Source: Marinobacter santoriniensis NKSG1 (GTDB lineage: Bacteria; Pseudomonadota; Gammaproteobacteria; Pseudomonadales; Oleiphilaceae). From it: 64,000 bases of DNA. The stretch spans positions 186,001 to 250,000 of the forward strand of contig NZ_APAT01000005.1 in the NCBI RefSeq assembly GCF_000347775.1. The letters are read 5' to 3'. Shown here piece after piece: positions 26,914-36,817 of this stretch; position 1 is the first letter of the stretch, and each line of letters opens with the position of its first letter. A model generated the notes under the pieces. That model worked only from the letters and a program-made list of their open reading frames with translations, had not been told where the DNA came from and did not search any database. The position numbers and the translations under genes are program-made.

Positions 26914-28560
26914 GTGAATCCGTCATCCAGTCTGATATCCAGTATTTTCAGTCTTCGTTCGCTCGTGGTGGCTATTGCCGCAGTCTTCGCCGTGGCCGGC
27001 GATCAGATACCGATGGTCAGCTGGCTGGACCGGCTGCTGCTGAATGTGCTCGGCTCCAGCGAGGGGGCGGAATGGGGCGCGATTGCCCTCGACCAATGGC
27101 AGTCGGTCCTGGCAGAGCGCGGTCTCGCCCAGCCGGCCTGGGGCCACCTTTCGGTTCAGGGCGGGCTTGTCTTTGCTGCCGCCTATCTGGTGTTCGCCGT
27201 GCCCGCGATGGGGGCAGCGGTGGCGCTTCCGGTGACGCTCCTTCTGGGCGGTGGCCTGGTGGTGTTGCAGGCGGCAATGATGTTTTACCACAGTCTCTGG
27301 TTGCCGTTGGGCGAGATCAACACCCTGCTGGTTGTGGGATACGTTGTGATGCTGTTCTGGCTTCAGCCCCACCGTCGGATTCGCGCACTCACCGACAATG
27401 TCCTTGATGCGCGATTGAAGCTCGGACAACTCTTGCTGAGCCAGGGGCAGACCGACGAGGCGCTGGCAACCCTGAGGTGGTGTCCCGAGAGTGAAGATAC
27501 CCTCGAGCTGCGTTACCAGATAGCGCTGCAACAGGAACGTAAGCGCCAGTACGACAAGGCCCTGCAAACCTACCTCGAAATCAATGATCGCAAGCGTAAA
27601 TTCCGCGATGTGCCGGACCGCCTGGAGGCGCTACAAAAAGTTGCGGGGGAGGCCACGGTGGTTCACACCGGCGGGTTTGAGGCCACGCGGACCCTGGTGA
27701 TGCCGGATCAGGCGGTAAGTCGGCCGACACTGGGCCGGTATGAAATCGTCCGGGAACTGGGCAGGGGAGCCATGGGGGTCGTTTACCTGGGCACAGATCC
27801 GAAAATTTCCCGAACGGTTGCCATCAAGACCCTGAGTTACCAGAGCTTTGACGGCAAGGAACTGCAGGAACTCAAGGGGCGGTTTTTCCGCGAGGCCGAG
27901 GCGGCAGGGCGCCTGAACCATCCCGCGATCGTGACCGTCTATGATGTCGGCGAGGAAGCCGACCTTGCCTATATTGCCATGGATTACGCCGAGGGCCGGC
28001 CGCTGAGTGACTTTGGCCGGGCCGGGCGGCTGCTTCCCCTGGGAACGGTCCTGGAGGTAATGGCGAGAGTCGCCGATGCGCTGGCGTATGCCCATGAGCA
28101 GAAGATTGTTCACCGCGACATAAAACCGGGCAACATTATCTACAACCCGGACACGGGCGGGATCAAGATCACCGATTTCGGCATTGCCAAGATCACCGAT
28201 GATTCGGTGACCCGAACAGGCAGTGTCATGGGAAGTCCTCTGTACATGTCGCCGGAGCAGCTGAAGGGCCAGAAGGTAACGGGTGCTTCGGATATCTACA
28301 GCCTGGGGGTGACGCTGTTCAAGCTGGTGACCGGGGAAACACCTTACCAGGGCGATACCCTGGCCAACCTGACCTACCAGATTCTGAACAAGCGGCCGCG
28401 CAGTGCCCGATCCATCAACGCTGACCTTTCGAACGGTGTGGTGCGTCTGATCAACAAGTCGATTCAGCGTGAGCCAGACAAACGGTTCGGATCAGCCTCT
28501 GAAATGGCCGAGGCCTTGCGGCGCCTGGCCGCCCGGGAAGGCAGGGAGGTTGCGTCATGA
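26914..28560 (+). CDS. Membrane Ser/Thr protein kinase with short CHASE2-like head
   Basis: 548 residues. N-terminal ~150 hold about four hydrophobic segments resembling the last part of a CHASE2 sensor, then a TPR-like region (160-235), then a complete Hanks-type kinase from about 274: GRGAMGVVY, VAIKTL, HRDIKPGN near 399, DFGIAK near 421, SPLYMSPEQL, DIYSLGVTLF. All catalytic residues are present. GTG at 26914 follows GAAG; a TTG 18 codons upstream lacks a ribosome site. Overlaps the phosphatase gene in an ATGA. Confidence 0.88.
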   Translation: MNPSSSLISSIFSLRSLVVAIAAVFAVAGDQIPMVSWLDRLLLNVLGSSEGAEWGAIALDQWQSVLAERGLAQPAWGHLSVQGGLVFAAAYLVFAVPAMGAAVALPVTLLLGGGLVVLQAAMMFYHSLWLPLGEINTLLVVGYVVMLFWLQPHRRIRALTDNVLDARLKLGQLLLSQGQTDEALATLRWCPESEDTLELRYQIALQQERKRQYDKALQTYLEINDRKRKFRDVPDRLEALQKVAGEATVVHTGGFEATRTLVMPDQAVSRPTLGRYEIVRELGRGAMGVVYLGTDPKISRTVAIKTLSYQSFDGKELQELKGRFFREAEAAGRLNHPAIVTVYDVGEEADLAYIAMDYAEGRPLSDFGRAGRLLPLGTVLEVMARVADALAYAHEQKIVHRDIKPGNIIYNPDTGGIKITDFGIAKITDDSVTRTGSVMGSPLYMSPEQLKGQKVTGASDIYSLGVTLFKLVTGETPYQGDTLANLTYQILNKRPRSARSINADLSNGVVRLINKSIQREPDKRFGSASEMAEALRRLAAREGREVAS

Positions 28561-29315
28561 TCGAGCTGGATATCGCCGGGCTGTCCCATACCGGGCGGGT
28601 GCGTCGCACAAACCAGGACCGGATTGCCTGGGAATCCAGTCCGTCCGGCGAACAGGCATTGCTGGTGCTGGCGGATGGTATGGGCGGGCACCAGGGCGGT
28701 GAAATCGCCAGCAACCTTGCCGTGAATGCCGCTATGGAAGCCCTGACACCGTGTCTTTCGGCCTCGGTGGATCCGGCATCTCCGGATTTTGTGCGCGAGC
28801 GCCTTGATGCGGCGTTTTTGCTCGCCGCGGAACGTGTCCGCGAAGGGCAGATCTCGGAGCCGGAGCTGGCAAAAATGGGGTCGACCCTTGTGGTGGTTTG
28901 GAGCATCGGCGCGACTGCGTTCATCGCTCATGTGGGTGATTCCCGTTGCTACCTGTTTGGTGCCGACCAGCTGCAATGCCTGACCCGGGATGACACGGTC
29001 GTTCAGAACATGATCGAGGATGGCAGTATTACCGAAGAGGAGGCGCCCCGGGTTCCTTTCCGGAACGTACTCACCCGGGCGATCGGCGCCTCCGACGATG
29101 CCACCCCGAGCTTCCGTACCCAGATTCTGGCGCCCGGAGACGGCCTCCTGTTATGTTCGGACGGCTTGCCCGAAGCCGTTCCGGAGTCGGAATGGTTGGG
29201 ACTGGTAGACGACCGGCAAGACGCGCAGGAGCGGGTGGATGCACTGTTGGATCAGAGTCTGGACAACGGTGCCGGAGACAATGTCTCCATGATTCTGTTG
29301 ATGTTGAAGAACTGA
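28557..29315 (+). CDS. PP2C-family Ser/Thr phosphatase
   Basis: 252 residues. Metal-binding aspartates lie in VLADGMGGHQGGE, HVGDSRCYL, LLCSDGLPEA and GAGDNVSMIL, the full PPM/PP2C set. Expected to reverse phosphorylation by the upstream kinase, with which it overlaps by four bases. The RTNQDR segment near residue 20 is the usual start of Stp/PppA-type phosphatases. Confidence 0.92.
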   Translation: MIELDIAGLSHTGRVRRTNQDRIAWESSPSGEQALLVLADGMGGHQGGEIASNLAVNAAMEALTPCLSASVDPASPDFVRERLDAAFLLAAERVREGQISEPELAKMGSTLVVVWSIGATAFIAHVGDSRCYLFGADQLQCLTRDDTVVQNMIEDGSITEEEAPRVPFRNVLTRAIGASDDATPSFRTQILAPGDGLLLCSDGLPEAVPESEWLGLVDDRQDAQERVDALLDQSLDNGAGDNVSMILLMLKN

Positions 29316-29325
29316 GGAACTGAAA

Positions 29326-29676
29326 ATGGCTTCGCTTTCCCAATTGGTGGACAACGTTGTGGTCAACACCTTTGAGCTGCAGCAGCCGGTGATTCGCATC
29401 GGACGACGACCGGACAACAACATCTGTATTGATGAGATTTCCGTGAGCGGTCAGCACGCGGTGATCGAGGTTGTCCCGAATGCCTATCTCGAGGGCACCG
29501 TGGATTTTTATATCGTGGACAGCAACAGCACCAACGGCACGTTCGTCAACGATCTCCGGGTGGAAGGCCGGCAGCGCCTGAACAGCAACGACATGATCCG
29601 CATCGGCTGGAACGAATTCCGGTTCATCGACGAGGAAGAGAATGCGCTGGAGAAGACCGCCTACATTCTGGATTGA
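29326..29676 (+). CDS. FHA-domain protein
   Basis: 116 residues, nearly all one FHA fold: IRIGRRPDNNICIDE, VSGQHAVIEV and DSNSTNGTFVN give the phosphothreonine-binding Arg, Ser-His and Asn. Third gene of the kinase-phosphatase unit, so probably the phosphopeptide reader of that pathway. Starts 10 bases after the phosphatase. Confidence 0.9.
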   Translation: MASLSQLVDNVVVNTFELQQPVIRIGRRPDNNICIDEISVSGQHAVIEVVPNAYLEGTVDFYIVDSNSTNGTFVNDLRVEGRQRLNSNDMIRIGWNEFRFIDEEENALEKTAYILD

Positions 29677-29702
29677 GCGGGCGGTCCTGACGATTTCAGT
29701 AT

Positions 29703-30446
29703 TCAGTCTTTTTTCATTTGAAGAACCAGGTCTGAGAATTGCTGCAGCAAGCCGCTCGCTTCCGGGGCAGGGGCAAGCTCTGCCTTCAACCGGTCGATGT
29801 CCAGTCCTTCCCTGGTCAGCTCCGGAGACTGGACGTCCAGATAGGCGCCCATAATGGCCTCGGTGAATTCCGGATGAAACTGTACGCCCCAGGCACACTG
29901 ACCGATCCGGAATGCCTGATGGGGCTCGAAGGCCGATCTGGCCAGCAATACAGCTTCCGGTGGCAGGCGAAGCACCGATTGGCGATGGGTGAGCTGGGCC
30001 GGAAACGTCCTGGGCAGGTTGGCAAACAGCGGGTCCAGATCCGAGGCGGCAAGCCGTTCCACCTGCTTGGTTCCGGTTTCCCGGCCATCGGGGTGGTAGC
30101 CGACCTCTCCCCCGAACGCATGGGCCAGGAGCTGGTGTCCATAGCAGACTCCCAGTAAAGGCACGCATTCCGCGACGGCCTGGGCCAGCCAGTCCGCCGT
30201 GGCTTCACTCCAGGACTCGCGATCACTGACCATGGCCGGGGAGCCGGTCACGACGATGCCATCCCAGTTGCCGGGAGCGTCCGGAGTTTCGCCCGCTGCG
30301 ACATCGACCACCGTGATGTCGAGGTTCCCGGAAAGTGCCCGGATGAACCACGCTTCGAAATCCCCGAAACGCGATTTTATGTCCGGGTAAGTTGTACCGG
30401 TTTTGATGACCGCAACACGCGGATCCTTCTTGGTGTTCAGTGTCAT
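29703..30446 (-). CDS. Class I glutamine amidotransferase-like protein
   Basis: 247 residues. Nucleophile Cys101 in GVCYGHQLLAHAFGG and the His191/Glu193 pair in QFHPEF complete the GATase1 triad. No synthetase domain is attached, as in stand-alone GMP-synthase-like homologues of unknown acceptor. Convergent with the FHA gene, with 26 bases between. Confidence 0.88.
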   Translation of the reverse strand: MTLNTKKDPRVAVIKTGTTYPDIKSRFGDFEAWFIRALSGNLDITVVDVAAGETPDAPGNWDGIVVTGSPAMVSDRESWSEATADWLAQAVAECVPLLGVCYGHQLLAHAFGGEVGYHPDGRETGTKQVERLAASDLDPLFANLPRTFPAQLTHRQSVLRLPPEAVLLARSAFEPHQAFRIGQCAWGVQFHPEFTEAIMGAYLDVQSPELTREGLDIDRLKAELAPAPEASGLLQQFSDLVLQMKKD

Positions 30447-30589
30447 TAGGATTTGATCCAGGCAGTTTTTTTCATTCTACAGTCATTGTGTAAGTGATTG
30501 TATATTCGGAGATCTGATCGCAATTTTGAATCGTTTTATCCCGTACTTTTCATAGCCTACCTTCACGCTTCTCCAGTATGGGATCGAAT

Positions 30590-31195
30590 ATGTCAGCCAG
30601 GAATGTCCGGATCGTGTTTTGCGTCGTCGCAGCAGCTGCATTGGCGGGCTGTGGCGGGGGTGGTGGTTCCGGTGCCGATACCCAGTCGTCGTCCTCTGCG
30701 GTTTCCGATGAAGTTCAGTCGAATACGACCAACAAGGCCCACCCGACCACGATCATGGTCGATGGCTGTGCCGTCGAGGAATACCAGGCGGCAATGCTGG
30801 AGTATGTGAACGCCGCTCGCAGCAAGGCCCGGTCTTGTGGCAGCGAAGACTTCCCGCCCGCTCCTCCGGTGCAGTACAGCTGCGCCATTCAGGGTGCTGC
30901 CACCGAGCACAGCCAAGACATGGCGACGAACAACTTTTTCAGCCACACGGGTTCAGATGGACTTCGGGTGGGTGACCGGGTGACGGCAACCGGATACGAC
31001 TGGTCTGTCGTTGGAGAGAATATTGCGGCCGGGTACGATCAGGTAGATGGTGTGATGAAAGCCTGGCTGGAGAGTCCGGGACACTGCCGTAACATCATGG
31101 ACGCACGATTCCAGGAATTTGCGGTGAAGCGGGTGGACACCACCACCGCCGACTACCCGAACTACTGGACTCAGGTTTTTGCCGATCCCCGCTAA
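30590..31195 (+). CDS. CAP/SCP-domain lipoprotein
   Basis: 201 residues. Signal peptide ends in lipobox LAGC at Cys20 and is followed by a Gly/Ser linker. The CAP domain has MLEYVNAARS, HSQDMATNNFFSHTG, VGENIAAGY and SPGHCRNIMD, the conserved His and Glu of the fold; FSHTG and WLESPGHC are typical of bacterial YkwD-like members. Secreted or envelope-bound, function unknown. A second ATG four codons upstream (30578) is possible. Confidence 0.88.
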   Translation: MSARNVRIVFCVVAAAALAGCGGGGGSGADTQSSSSAVSDEVQSNTTNKAHPTTIMVDGCAVEEYQAAMLEYVNAARSKARSCGSEDFPPAPPVQYSCAIQGAATEHSQDMATNNFFSHTGSDGLRVGDRVTATGYDWSVVGENIAAGYDQVDGVMKAWLESPGHCRNIMDARFQEFAVKRVDTTTADYPNYWTQVFADPR

Positions 31196-31252
31196 TCGAC
31201 GTTCCCCGGGACGGCCAGACACAGTGCCATCCCGGGGAAGCGGTCACCGCAT

Positions 31253-31990
31253 TCAGGCCTCGCTGGTCGACTCGGCAACTTCCGCGTTGTGGAAAACGTT
31301 CTGGACATCATCAAGATCGTTCAGCATGTCGAGGAACTTCTCGAACAGGGCAACGTCGTCGCCTTCCACCGGTGTGGTGGTCTTGGGCAGGAACTGAATT
31401 TCATCAACGTCGAATTCGATGCCTTCGAACGCGCTCTCCAGGGCCTGTTTGGCTTTCGCGTATTCGGTGTTGGGCGTGAACACCGTAATGCGACCCTCTT
31501 CGTTCTCAATGTCCGTTACGTCCACATCTGCATCCATCAGGGCTTCCAGCACGGCTTCTTCGTCCTGGCCCTGGAACGCAAAAATGGCGCAATGGTCGAA
31601 CATGTGAGCGACGGCGCCCGGCGTCCCGATCTTGCATTTGGTCTTGGTGAATGCAAGGCGTACGTCGCCAAACGTCCGATTCGGATTGTCTGTCAGACAG
31701 TCGACGATCACCATGCAGTTACCCGGGCCATAACCCTCGTAGCGTGCGGGGGAATAGTCCTCGCCGGCTCCGCCTTTGGCCTTGTCGAGCGCCTTTTCGA
31801 TTACGTGAGCGGGAACCTGGTCTTTTTTCGCCCGGTCGATCAGGCCTCGCAGTGACAGGTTGGCCTGGGGATCGACGCCGCCGGACTTGGCGCACATATA
31901 GATCTCGCGCCCGTATTTGCTGTAAACCTTGGTTTTCGCCGCAGCCGTCTTGGCCATGGATTCTTTGCGGTTCTGGTAGGCTCTGCCCAT
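31253..31990 (-). CDS. YebC/PmpR-family protein (YeeN-like)
   Basis: 245 residues. The start MGRAYQNRK and [45 protein letters not shown] and LFEKFLDML fit the YebC/TACO1 family, nearer to E. coli YeeN than YebC at the N-terminus. Family members bind DNA as regulators or help ribosomes at proline stretches. Which applies here is undecided. Confidence 0.9.
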   Translation of the reverse strand: MGRAYQNRKESMAKTAAAKTKVYSKYGREIYMCAKSGGVDPQANLSLRGLIDRAKKDQVPAHVIEKALDKAKGGAGEDYSPARYEGYGPGNCMVIVDCLTDNPNRTFGDVRLAFTKTKCKIGTPGAVAHMFDHCAIFAFQGQDEEAVLEALMDADVDVTDIENEEGRITVFTPNTEYAKAKQALESAFEGIEFDVDEIQFLPKTTTPVEGDDVALFEKFLDMLNDLDDVQNVFHNAEVAESTSEA

Positions 31991-32230
31991 CTGACCTGCC
32001 TCTTATAGCTGTTCTGTAAAAGCGGGGATTTTACTCAACAAAACGTTCCGGGGACAGTTCCTGGGTTGGATTAAGGATTTTTTATTCCGCACAAAAGTTG
32101 ATCAGGAGCAGGTTCTGGCTATTCTCGTGGAATTAGGATTTTCTCAGTGACGCGAAGTGGCTGGACGGTCATTTCGCAGGTTCGCGCAGTTCCCGTAGCC
32201 GGGGATTTTCGGGCTGATGAGGATGTCATT

Positions 32231-32680
32231 ATGAAAGTTCTGAACGGATTTTTTTCAGCGGTGCTGGTGATGGCGCTGAGTGTGCCTGTAACCGCGGTGT
32301 ATGCCCAGGACCAGGACCAGGACCGTTTGCAGGATCGCGACCAGACCATGGATCAGATGCGGGACCAGATGCGGGATCGTGATGGCCAGCCGATTGCAGG
32401 CTACAACCTGATGACCGAGCAGGAGCGACAGCAGTTCCGGGACAGGATGCGGTCAATGAATTCGATGGAAGAGCGCCAGGCCTTCCGGCAGCAGCATCAT
32501 GAACAGATGATGGAACGAGCGCGGGCCCGGGGCGTTGAACTGGAAAAATTGCCGCCGACGGCAGCCGGCCAGCCCAAAGGTAACGTTAAGGGCAAGGGCA
32601 TGGGTGGCGGTATGGGCAATGACGCCATGGGGGGCGGCCAGCCCTGGAAACAGAAGTCCTCGGGCGGTGGCAATAAGTAA
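32231..32680 (+). CDS. Secreted Gln/Met/Asp-rich protein, unknown
   Basis: 149 residues. Cleavable signal peptide ends near AQDQDQD. The mature part starts with repeated DQ/DR residues, then charged helices (MTEQERQQFRDRMRSM, EERQAFRQQHHEQMMERARARG) like periplasmic coiled-coil chaperone helices, then a Gly/Met/Lys tail. Not recognised beyond that. The upstream 28 codons in frame lack a ribosome site. Confidence 0.6.
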   Translation: MKVLNGFFSAVLVMALSVPVTAVYAQDQDQDRLQDRDQTMDQMRDQMRDRDGQPIAGYNLMTEQERQQFRDRMRSMNSMEERQAFRQQHHEQMMERARARGVELEKLPPTAAGQPKGNVKGKGMGGGMGNDAMGGGQPWKQKSSGGGNK

Positions 32681-32687
32681 GAACGGT

Positions 32688-32709
32688 GCGGCAGCCACAC
32701 GGCTGCCGC
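32688..32709. terminator. Perfect 9-bp hairpin between convergent genes
   Basis: GCGGCAGCC and its complement around an ACAC loop, between the secreted-protein gene and the convergent MBL-fold gene. No T run on either strand, so a weak or Rho-aided terminator at best. Confidence 0.45.
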
Positions 32710-32719
32710 CGTATCCGCG

Positions 32720-33520
32720 TTAAATAAAGTCGGTCGGTGGCATGTAGTTGTCTTCGGACATCAGGTCGATGCCGCAGGGGACATCCGATACCCAGCTCAG
32801 AAAACGGTCGACCATGGCCGGCCCTTCAAACCGCTTTCCGTGTTGCGGCACGATCATGTCAACGTCCAGATTACGAACCATGTTTGCCCAGAGCTTGCAG
32901 ACCTTGCGGGACGCAATATAGCGCTTGTGAAAGCCGATCATGCTCGGGATGTGGCGATCAAAATCCTGCACCGGCAGGTGGTCGTCCGGTCCGCCCATAG
33001 AGGCTCCAAGATCGCCGGAGAAGAGAATCTTCGACACCGGGTCATAGAACTGGAGGTTGCCGACCGAATGCATGAAATGGGCAGGCAGGCAGCTGAGGTA
33101 GGAGTCGCCGAACGGTACCCGGGCGCCGGCATCGGGGATGCTGACAATTCGGTCGTAGACGCTACCGCTTAGCTGGTTGGTGACATAACTGGACACCAGG
33201 TGCGGAAGGAAACGTGACCACAGCCGGGATGTCACGATTTTTGCCCGTGTGTGCACGATCCAGCGGTCAATGGCACCGATGATGTCCGGATCCTGGTGGG
33301 AGGCAAATACGTAGTCCATATCCCGAATATTCATGTACCGGGATGCGGCGACGGACAGGGGGGTATAGGTGAGATCGCCACCCGGATCGATCAGCGCCTC
33401 ATGTTTACCGTCAACGACGAGAAACTGGTTGGACTGGACGCCCTCTCCCGTAACCAGGGAATCGAACATCAGGCATTTGTGGTGTCCGTTATCAAACAGG
33501 ACGATGGGTTCGGCTGCCAT
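32720..33520 (-). CDS. MBL-fold diiron (ODP/FprA-like) protein
   Basis: 266 residues. Diiron ligands of the flavodiiron beta-lactamase core appear as HQDPD (for HxExD), PAHFMHSVGN, FSGDLGASM and VPQHGKRF. No flavodoxin domain follows, so it resembles the stand-alone oxygen-binding diiron proteins rather than full NO/O2 reductases. ATG at 33520 follows GGAGACC; five codons upstream another ATG-like start is unlikely. Confidence 0.85.
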   Translation of the reverse strand: MAAEPIVLFDNGHHKCLMFDSLVTGEGVQSNQFLVVDGKHEALIDPGGDLTYTPLSVAASRYMNIRDMDYVFASHQDPDIIGAIDRWIVHTRAKIVTSRLWSRFLPHLVSSYVTNQLSGSVYDRIVSIPDAGARVPFGDSYLSCLPAHFMHSVGNLQFYDPVSKILFSGDLGASMGGPDDHLPVQDFDRHIPSMIGFHKRYIASRKVCKLWANMVRNLDVDMIVPQHGKRFEGPAMVDRFLSWVSDVPCGIDLMSEDNYMPPTDFI

Positions 33521-33665
33521 TTTGGTCTCCCGCAAGCGTGATTGCCCGGCAACGTAGCCGGATATTGCAAACAGGGCGGGAGATTACAGAATCGGTATCG
33601 GCAGCCGGTTGCCTCAAATCAATTCTCTGACATTCATCAAGTAACGATTTGTTGCCCGGCCTGGT

Positions 33666-34094
33666 TCAGGCTAGTTTGGGTACACGCTTGATTCCCCTGC
33701 GAATTCCCTGCTCAAGGGCAGAGGAGACCACCTTGCCGGTAAAGGGGATGATATCCTCGAAACTGATGGTATATTTCACGCGGGTCTTGCCGTCCCGGGT
33801 ATCTTCGAACCAGATCCGACCGTGATGATGACGGATCGGGCTCATGCTGGTCAGGCTGTATTCGATCAGAGAGTCAGGCTCGAAGCTCAGGACGGTTTCT
33901 TCAATTCCGATCGGGCCAATGCCGATCTTGCGGACCGACCCTATGCCATTGGGATCGGCCTGGTCGCTGTCACGGATCCGTTTTACCGGGGCCCCAAGAA
34001 GCTGGCCGAATCTCTGGTGATCGGCGAACAGGGCGAACACTTTCCGTCGGGGTACATCGAAGGTTTCATCAATTTCAATCGTATACCGGGCCAT
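33666..34094 (-). CDS. SRPBCC-family protein
   Basis: 142 residues. A START-like cavity protein of the polyketide cyclase/dehydratase type: IDETFDVPRRKVFALFADHQRFG, IGSVRKIGIGPIGIEETV and GRIWFEDTRDGKTRVKYTISFE (about residues 95-116). Ligand unknown. ATG at 34094 is preferred over one three codons earlier by family alignment. Confidence 0.82.
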   Translation of the reverse strand: MARYTIEIDETFDVPRRKVFALFADHQRFGQLLGAPVKRIRDSDQADPNGIGSVRKIGIGPIGIEETVLSFEPDSLIEYSLTSMSPIRHHHGRIWFEDTRDGKTRVKYTISFEDIIPFTGKVVSSALEQGIRRGIKRVPKLA

Positions 34095-34188
34095 GAGAAT
34101 CACTCTTGTTATCTTTGGGAATCCCCAAGCCTACCCTGTGTTCGCCGGCAACAAAAGGTAAAAGCCGGTGGCGGCGATACTCTGGCCC

Positions 34189-35109
34189 TCAGTGACGGGG
34201 TGTGTGTCGATAGTCCCGGGGTGACTGGCCCATGACCTTCTTGAACAGCCTGGAAAAATAGTAGGCATCGTCGTAGCCGAGCCGTCGGCTGATGTCGGCG
34301 AAGCTGAGATCCGAGGTGTCCAGCATCTGGCAGGCGCGCTCCACTTTCAGGTGGAGGAAATGCTGAATCGGCGAGGTGCCGGTCTGCTCCCGGTAGCGGG
34401 TGGCGAAGTGGGCCGGGGAGAGTCCCGCCAGTTCCGCGAGCTGTTCCAGGGTGATGCGCTCATCCAGGTGTTCGCGCATGTAATTGTGGATGGTATCCAG
34501 TTCGGCCCGGCGCTCGTGGCTGGTTTCGTCGGCGTTGAGCGGAACGGCGGCCAGGAGCTGTCGCAGCCGGTTGGCGGCATGAATCAGCCCGCGTGCCCGG
34601 AAGCCGGTCTGGCGGACGGACAGCAGCCCGTTGAAATCGACCAGCAGTCTTGGCTGGCGACCGAGATGTCGGATCCGGTTACTGCCATCAAATCCCATGT
34701 AGTTTCGGAAATCCTCTGCCAGAGGACCGGTGTAATGCACCCAGTGGATGCTCCATGGATTGTCCGGGTCGGCGGTGTAGCGGTGGTTGGCCCCCGCAGG
34801 GAGCAAAAGCAGGTCTCCGGCTTCCACGGTATGGGGCTCGCCGAGCACATTCAGGAAGGCCTTGCCATCCGTGCAATAAATCAAAAGATTGTCTCGGTGA
34901 TGCTCCCGGTGCATGTGATGTCCGGCGGCCTTGCGGTAATGGCCGAACGCCAGCGGGTACAGCTCCCGCGTCAACGGATGATCGGCCATCAGGCGGACAA
35001 TGGGATCGGGCACCACATACCGAATGCTGTCGGGAGGTACCGGCCACTGGGAGGTTTGGGTGCTTGCGGTGTTCTTCTGCCAATCGCTCATCGAAAAATA
35101 GTCCATCAT
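34189..35109 (-). CDS. AraC-family regulator, MmsR-like
   Basis: 306 residues. N-terminal cupin sensor ([31 protein letters not shown]) and C-terminal double helix-turn-helix ([21 protein letters not shown], then [20 protein letters not shown] near residues 270-289). Divergent from mmsA with 116 bases between, the arrangement of mmsR-mmsAB in Pseudomonas, so it probably activates the valine operon. Two adjacent ATGs occur at 35109 and 35106. Confidence 0.88.
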   Translation of the reverse strand: MMDYFSMSDWQKNTASTQTSQWPVPPDSIRYVVPDPIVRLMADHPLTRELYPLAFGHYRKAAGHHMHREHHRDNLLIYCTDGKAFLNVLGEPHTVEAGDLLLLPAGANHRYTADPDNPWSIHWVHYTGPLAEDFRNYMGFDGSNRIRHLGRQPRLLVDFNGLLSVRQTGFRARGLIHAANRLRQLLAAVPLNADETSHERRAELDTIHNYMREHLDERITLEQLAELAGLSPAHFATRYREQTGTSPIQHFLHLKVERACQMLDTSDLSFADISRRLGYDDAYYFSRLFKKVMGQSPRDYRHTPRH

Positions 35110-35225
35110 GGGCGAAATTTAGTCAATCACTCTTTGCGACTGCGCGTGCTAGTCTTTTTTCAATCGTGGCTGGAACCCCCGGGTTGCAGCTGGCTTCCCT
35201 CATAACAACAAACAGGGATTTCACT

Positions 35226-36719
35226 ATGAAAAAAGTACCTCTTTACCTCGCCGGTGAATTTGTCCAGAGCCATACCAAGGACTGGATCGACGTCACCGAT
35301 CCGGCCACCAATGATGTGATTGCCCAGGCTCCCTGCACCACCCATGCGGAAATGGAGCAGGCCATCAAATACGCGAGCGAAACCTTCAAAACCTGGAAAG
35401 AAGTGCCGGTCTCCGAGCGCGCCCGGGTCATGCTTCGCTATCAGGCCTTGCTGAAAGAACATCACGACGAAATTGCCGAAATCCTGTCCCAGGAGACCGG
35501 CAAGACGTTTGAAGACGCCAAGGGCGATGTCTGGCGCGGTATCGAAGTGGTTGAGCACGCCGCCAACGTGGCATCCCTGATGATGGGCGAGACTGTTGAA
35601 AACGTGGCCCGCCAGGTGGACACCCATTCCTGGATCCAGCCGCTGGGCGTATGCGCCGGTATCACCCCGTTCAACTTCCCGGCCATGATTCCGCTGTGGA
35701 TGTTCCCGATGGCGATTGCCTGCGGTAACACCTTTATCCTGAAGCCCTCCGAGCAGGATCCCCTGACACCGATGCGCCTGGCCGAACTGTTCGAGCACGC
35801 TGGCGCACCGAAGGGCGTTCTTCAGGTGGTTCACGGTGGCAAGGAGCAGGTGGATACCCTGCTGACCGACCCGGCCATCAAGGCGGTTTCTTTTGTCGGC
35901 TCCGTACCTGTCGGGCGCTATATCTACGAGACTGGCACCCGTCATATGAAGCGTGTCCAGAGCTTCGCCGGCGCCAAGAACCACATGGTGATCATGCCGG
36001 ATGCCGACAAGCAGCAGGTTATCAATGCCCTGGTCGGTGCCTCTGTAGGTGCGGCCGGTCAACGTTGCATGGCGATTTCCGTGGCGGTATTCGTCGGTGA
36101 AGCCCAGCAGTGGATTCCGGAACTGAAGGAAGCCATGGCCAAGGCCCGTCCGGGTGCATGGGACGATTCCGGCGCCAGCTATGGCCCGATCATCAGTGCC
36201 AAGGCCAAGGATCGCATCGAGTCGCTGATCGCCACCGGTGAGGCCCAGGGGGCCAAACTGCTGCTCGACGGTCGTGGATGCACGGTTGAAGGTCTGCCGA
36301 ATGGCAATTGGGTGGGTCCGACCCTGTTCAGCGACGTCACCCCGGAGATGGACATCTACAAAGAGGAAATCTTTGGTCCGGTACTGTCCTGCGTGAATGT
36401 GGACCATCTGGCGGATGCGATTGAACTGATCAACCAGAGCCCATACGGTAACGGCACCTCCATCTTTACGAACTCCGGTGGTGCGGCCCGTCGCTTCCAG
36501 CACGACATCGACGTGGGTCAGGTCGGGGTTAACATTCCCATTCCTGTGCCCCTGCCGTTCTTCTCTTTCACCGGATGGAAGGGGTCCTTCTACGGCGACC
36601 AGCATGCCTACGGCAAGCAGGCGGTGCGTTTCTACACTGAAACCAAGACGGTCACGTCCCGCTGGTTCGACACCGAAGGTACTTCCGCGGAAGCCAACTT
36701 CTCCATCCAGCTTCGTTAA
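35226..36719 (+). CDS. mmsA: Methylmalonate-semialdehyde dehydrogenase (acylating)
   Basis: 497 residues. Aldehyde dehydrogenase with [35 protein letters not shown] and catalytic Cys281 in [11 protein letters not shown], all typical of MmsA. It converts methylmalonate semialdehyde to propionyl-CoA with NAD and CoA, the end of valine degradation. The frame is open far upstream, but the ATG at 35226 matches the family start. An intrinsic terminator follows. Confidence 0.96.
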   Translation: MKKVPLYLAGEFVQSHTKDWIDVTDPATNDVIAQAPCTTHAEMEQAIKYASETFKTWKEVPVSERARVMLRYQALLKEHHDEIAEILSQETGKTFEDAKGDVWRGIEVVEHAANVASLMMGETVENVARQVDTHSWIQPLGVCAGITPFNFPAMIPLWMFPMAIACGNTFILKPSEQDPLTPMRLAELFEHAGAPKGVLQVVHGGKEQVDTLLTDPAIKAVSFVGSVPVGRYIYETGTRHMKRVQSFAGAKNHMVIMPDADKQQVINALVGASVGAAGQRCMAISVAVFVGEAQQWIPELKEAMAKARPGAWDDSGASYGPIISAKAKDRIESLIATGEAQGAKLLLDGRGCTVEGLPNGNWVGPTLFSDVTPEMDIYKEEIFGPVLSCVNVDHLADAIELINQSPYGNGTSIFTNSGGAARRFQHDIDVGQVGVNIPIPVPLPFFSFTGWKGSFYGDQHAYGKQAVRFYTETKTVTSRWFDTEGTSAEANFSIQLR

Positions 36720-36740
36720 CAGCGTTGAGGGTGAGACCTT

Positions 36741-36772
36741 GGGCCGGTCGTCAGGCCGGCCCCTTCTTTTTT
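36741..36772 (+). terminator. Intrinsic terminator between mmsA and the acyl-CoA dehydrogenase
   Basis: GGGCCGG and CCGGCCC form a 7-bp stem around an 8-base loop, followed by CTTCTTTTTT. It should stop part of the transcripts after mmsA and so lower expression of the downstream genes, unless they have a second promoter. Confidence 0.75.
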
Positions 36773-36817
36773 GGCTGAACGGCCACCCTCGAAATACGAA
36801 TCGACAGGAGCCCGGTA

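Noticed and set aside
26914..29676. Calling the kinase-phosphatase-FHA genes ppkA-pppA-fha of a T6SS
   Set aside because: No T6SS core genes in the window and the kinase N-terminus differs; left as a general signalling module.
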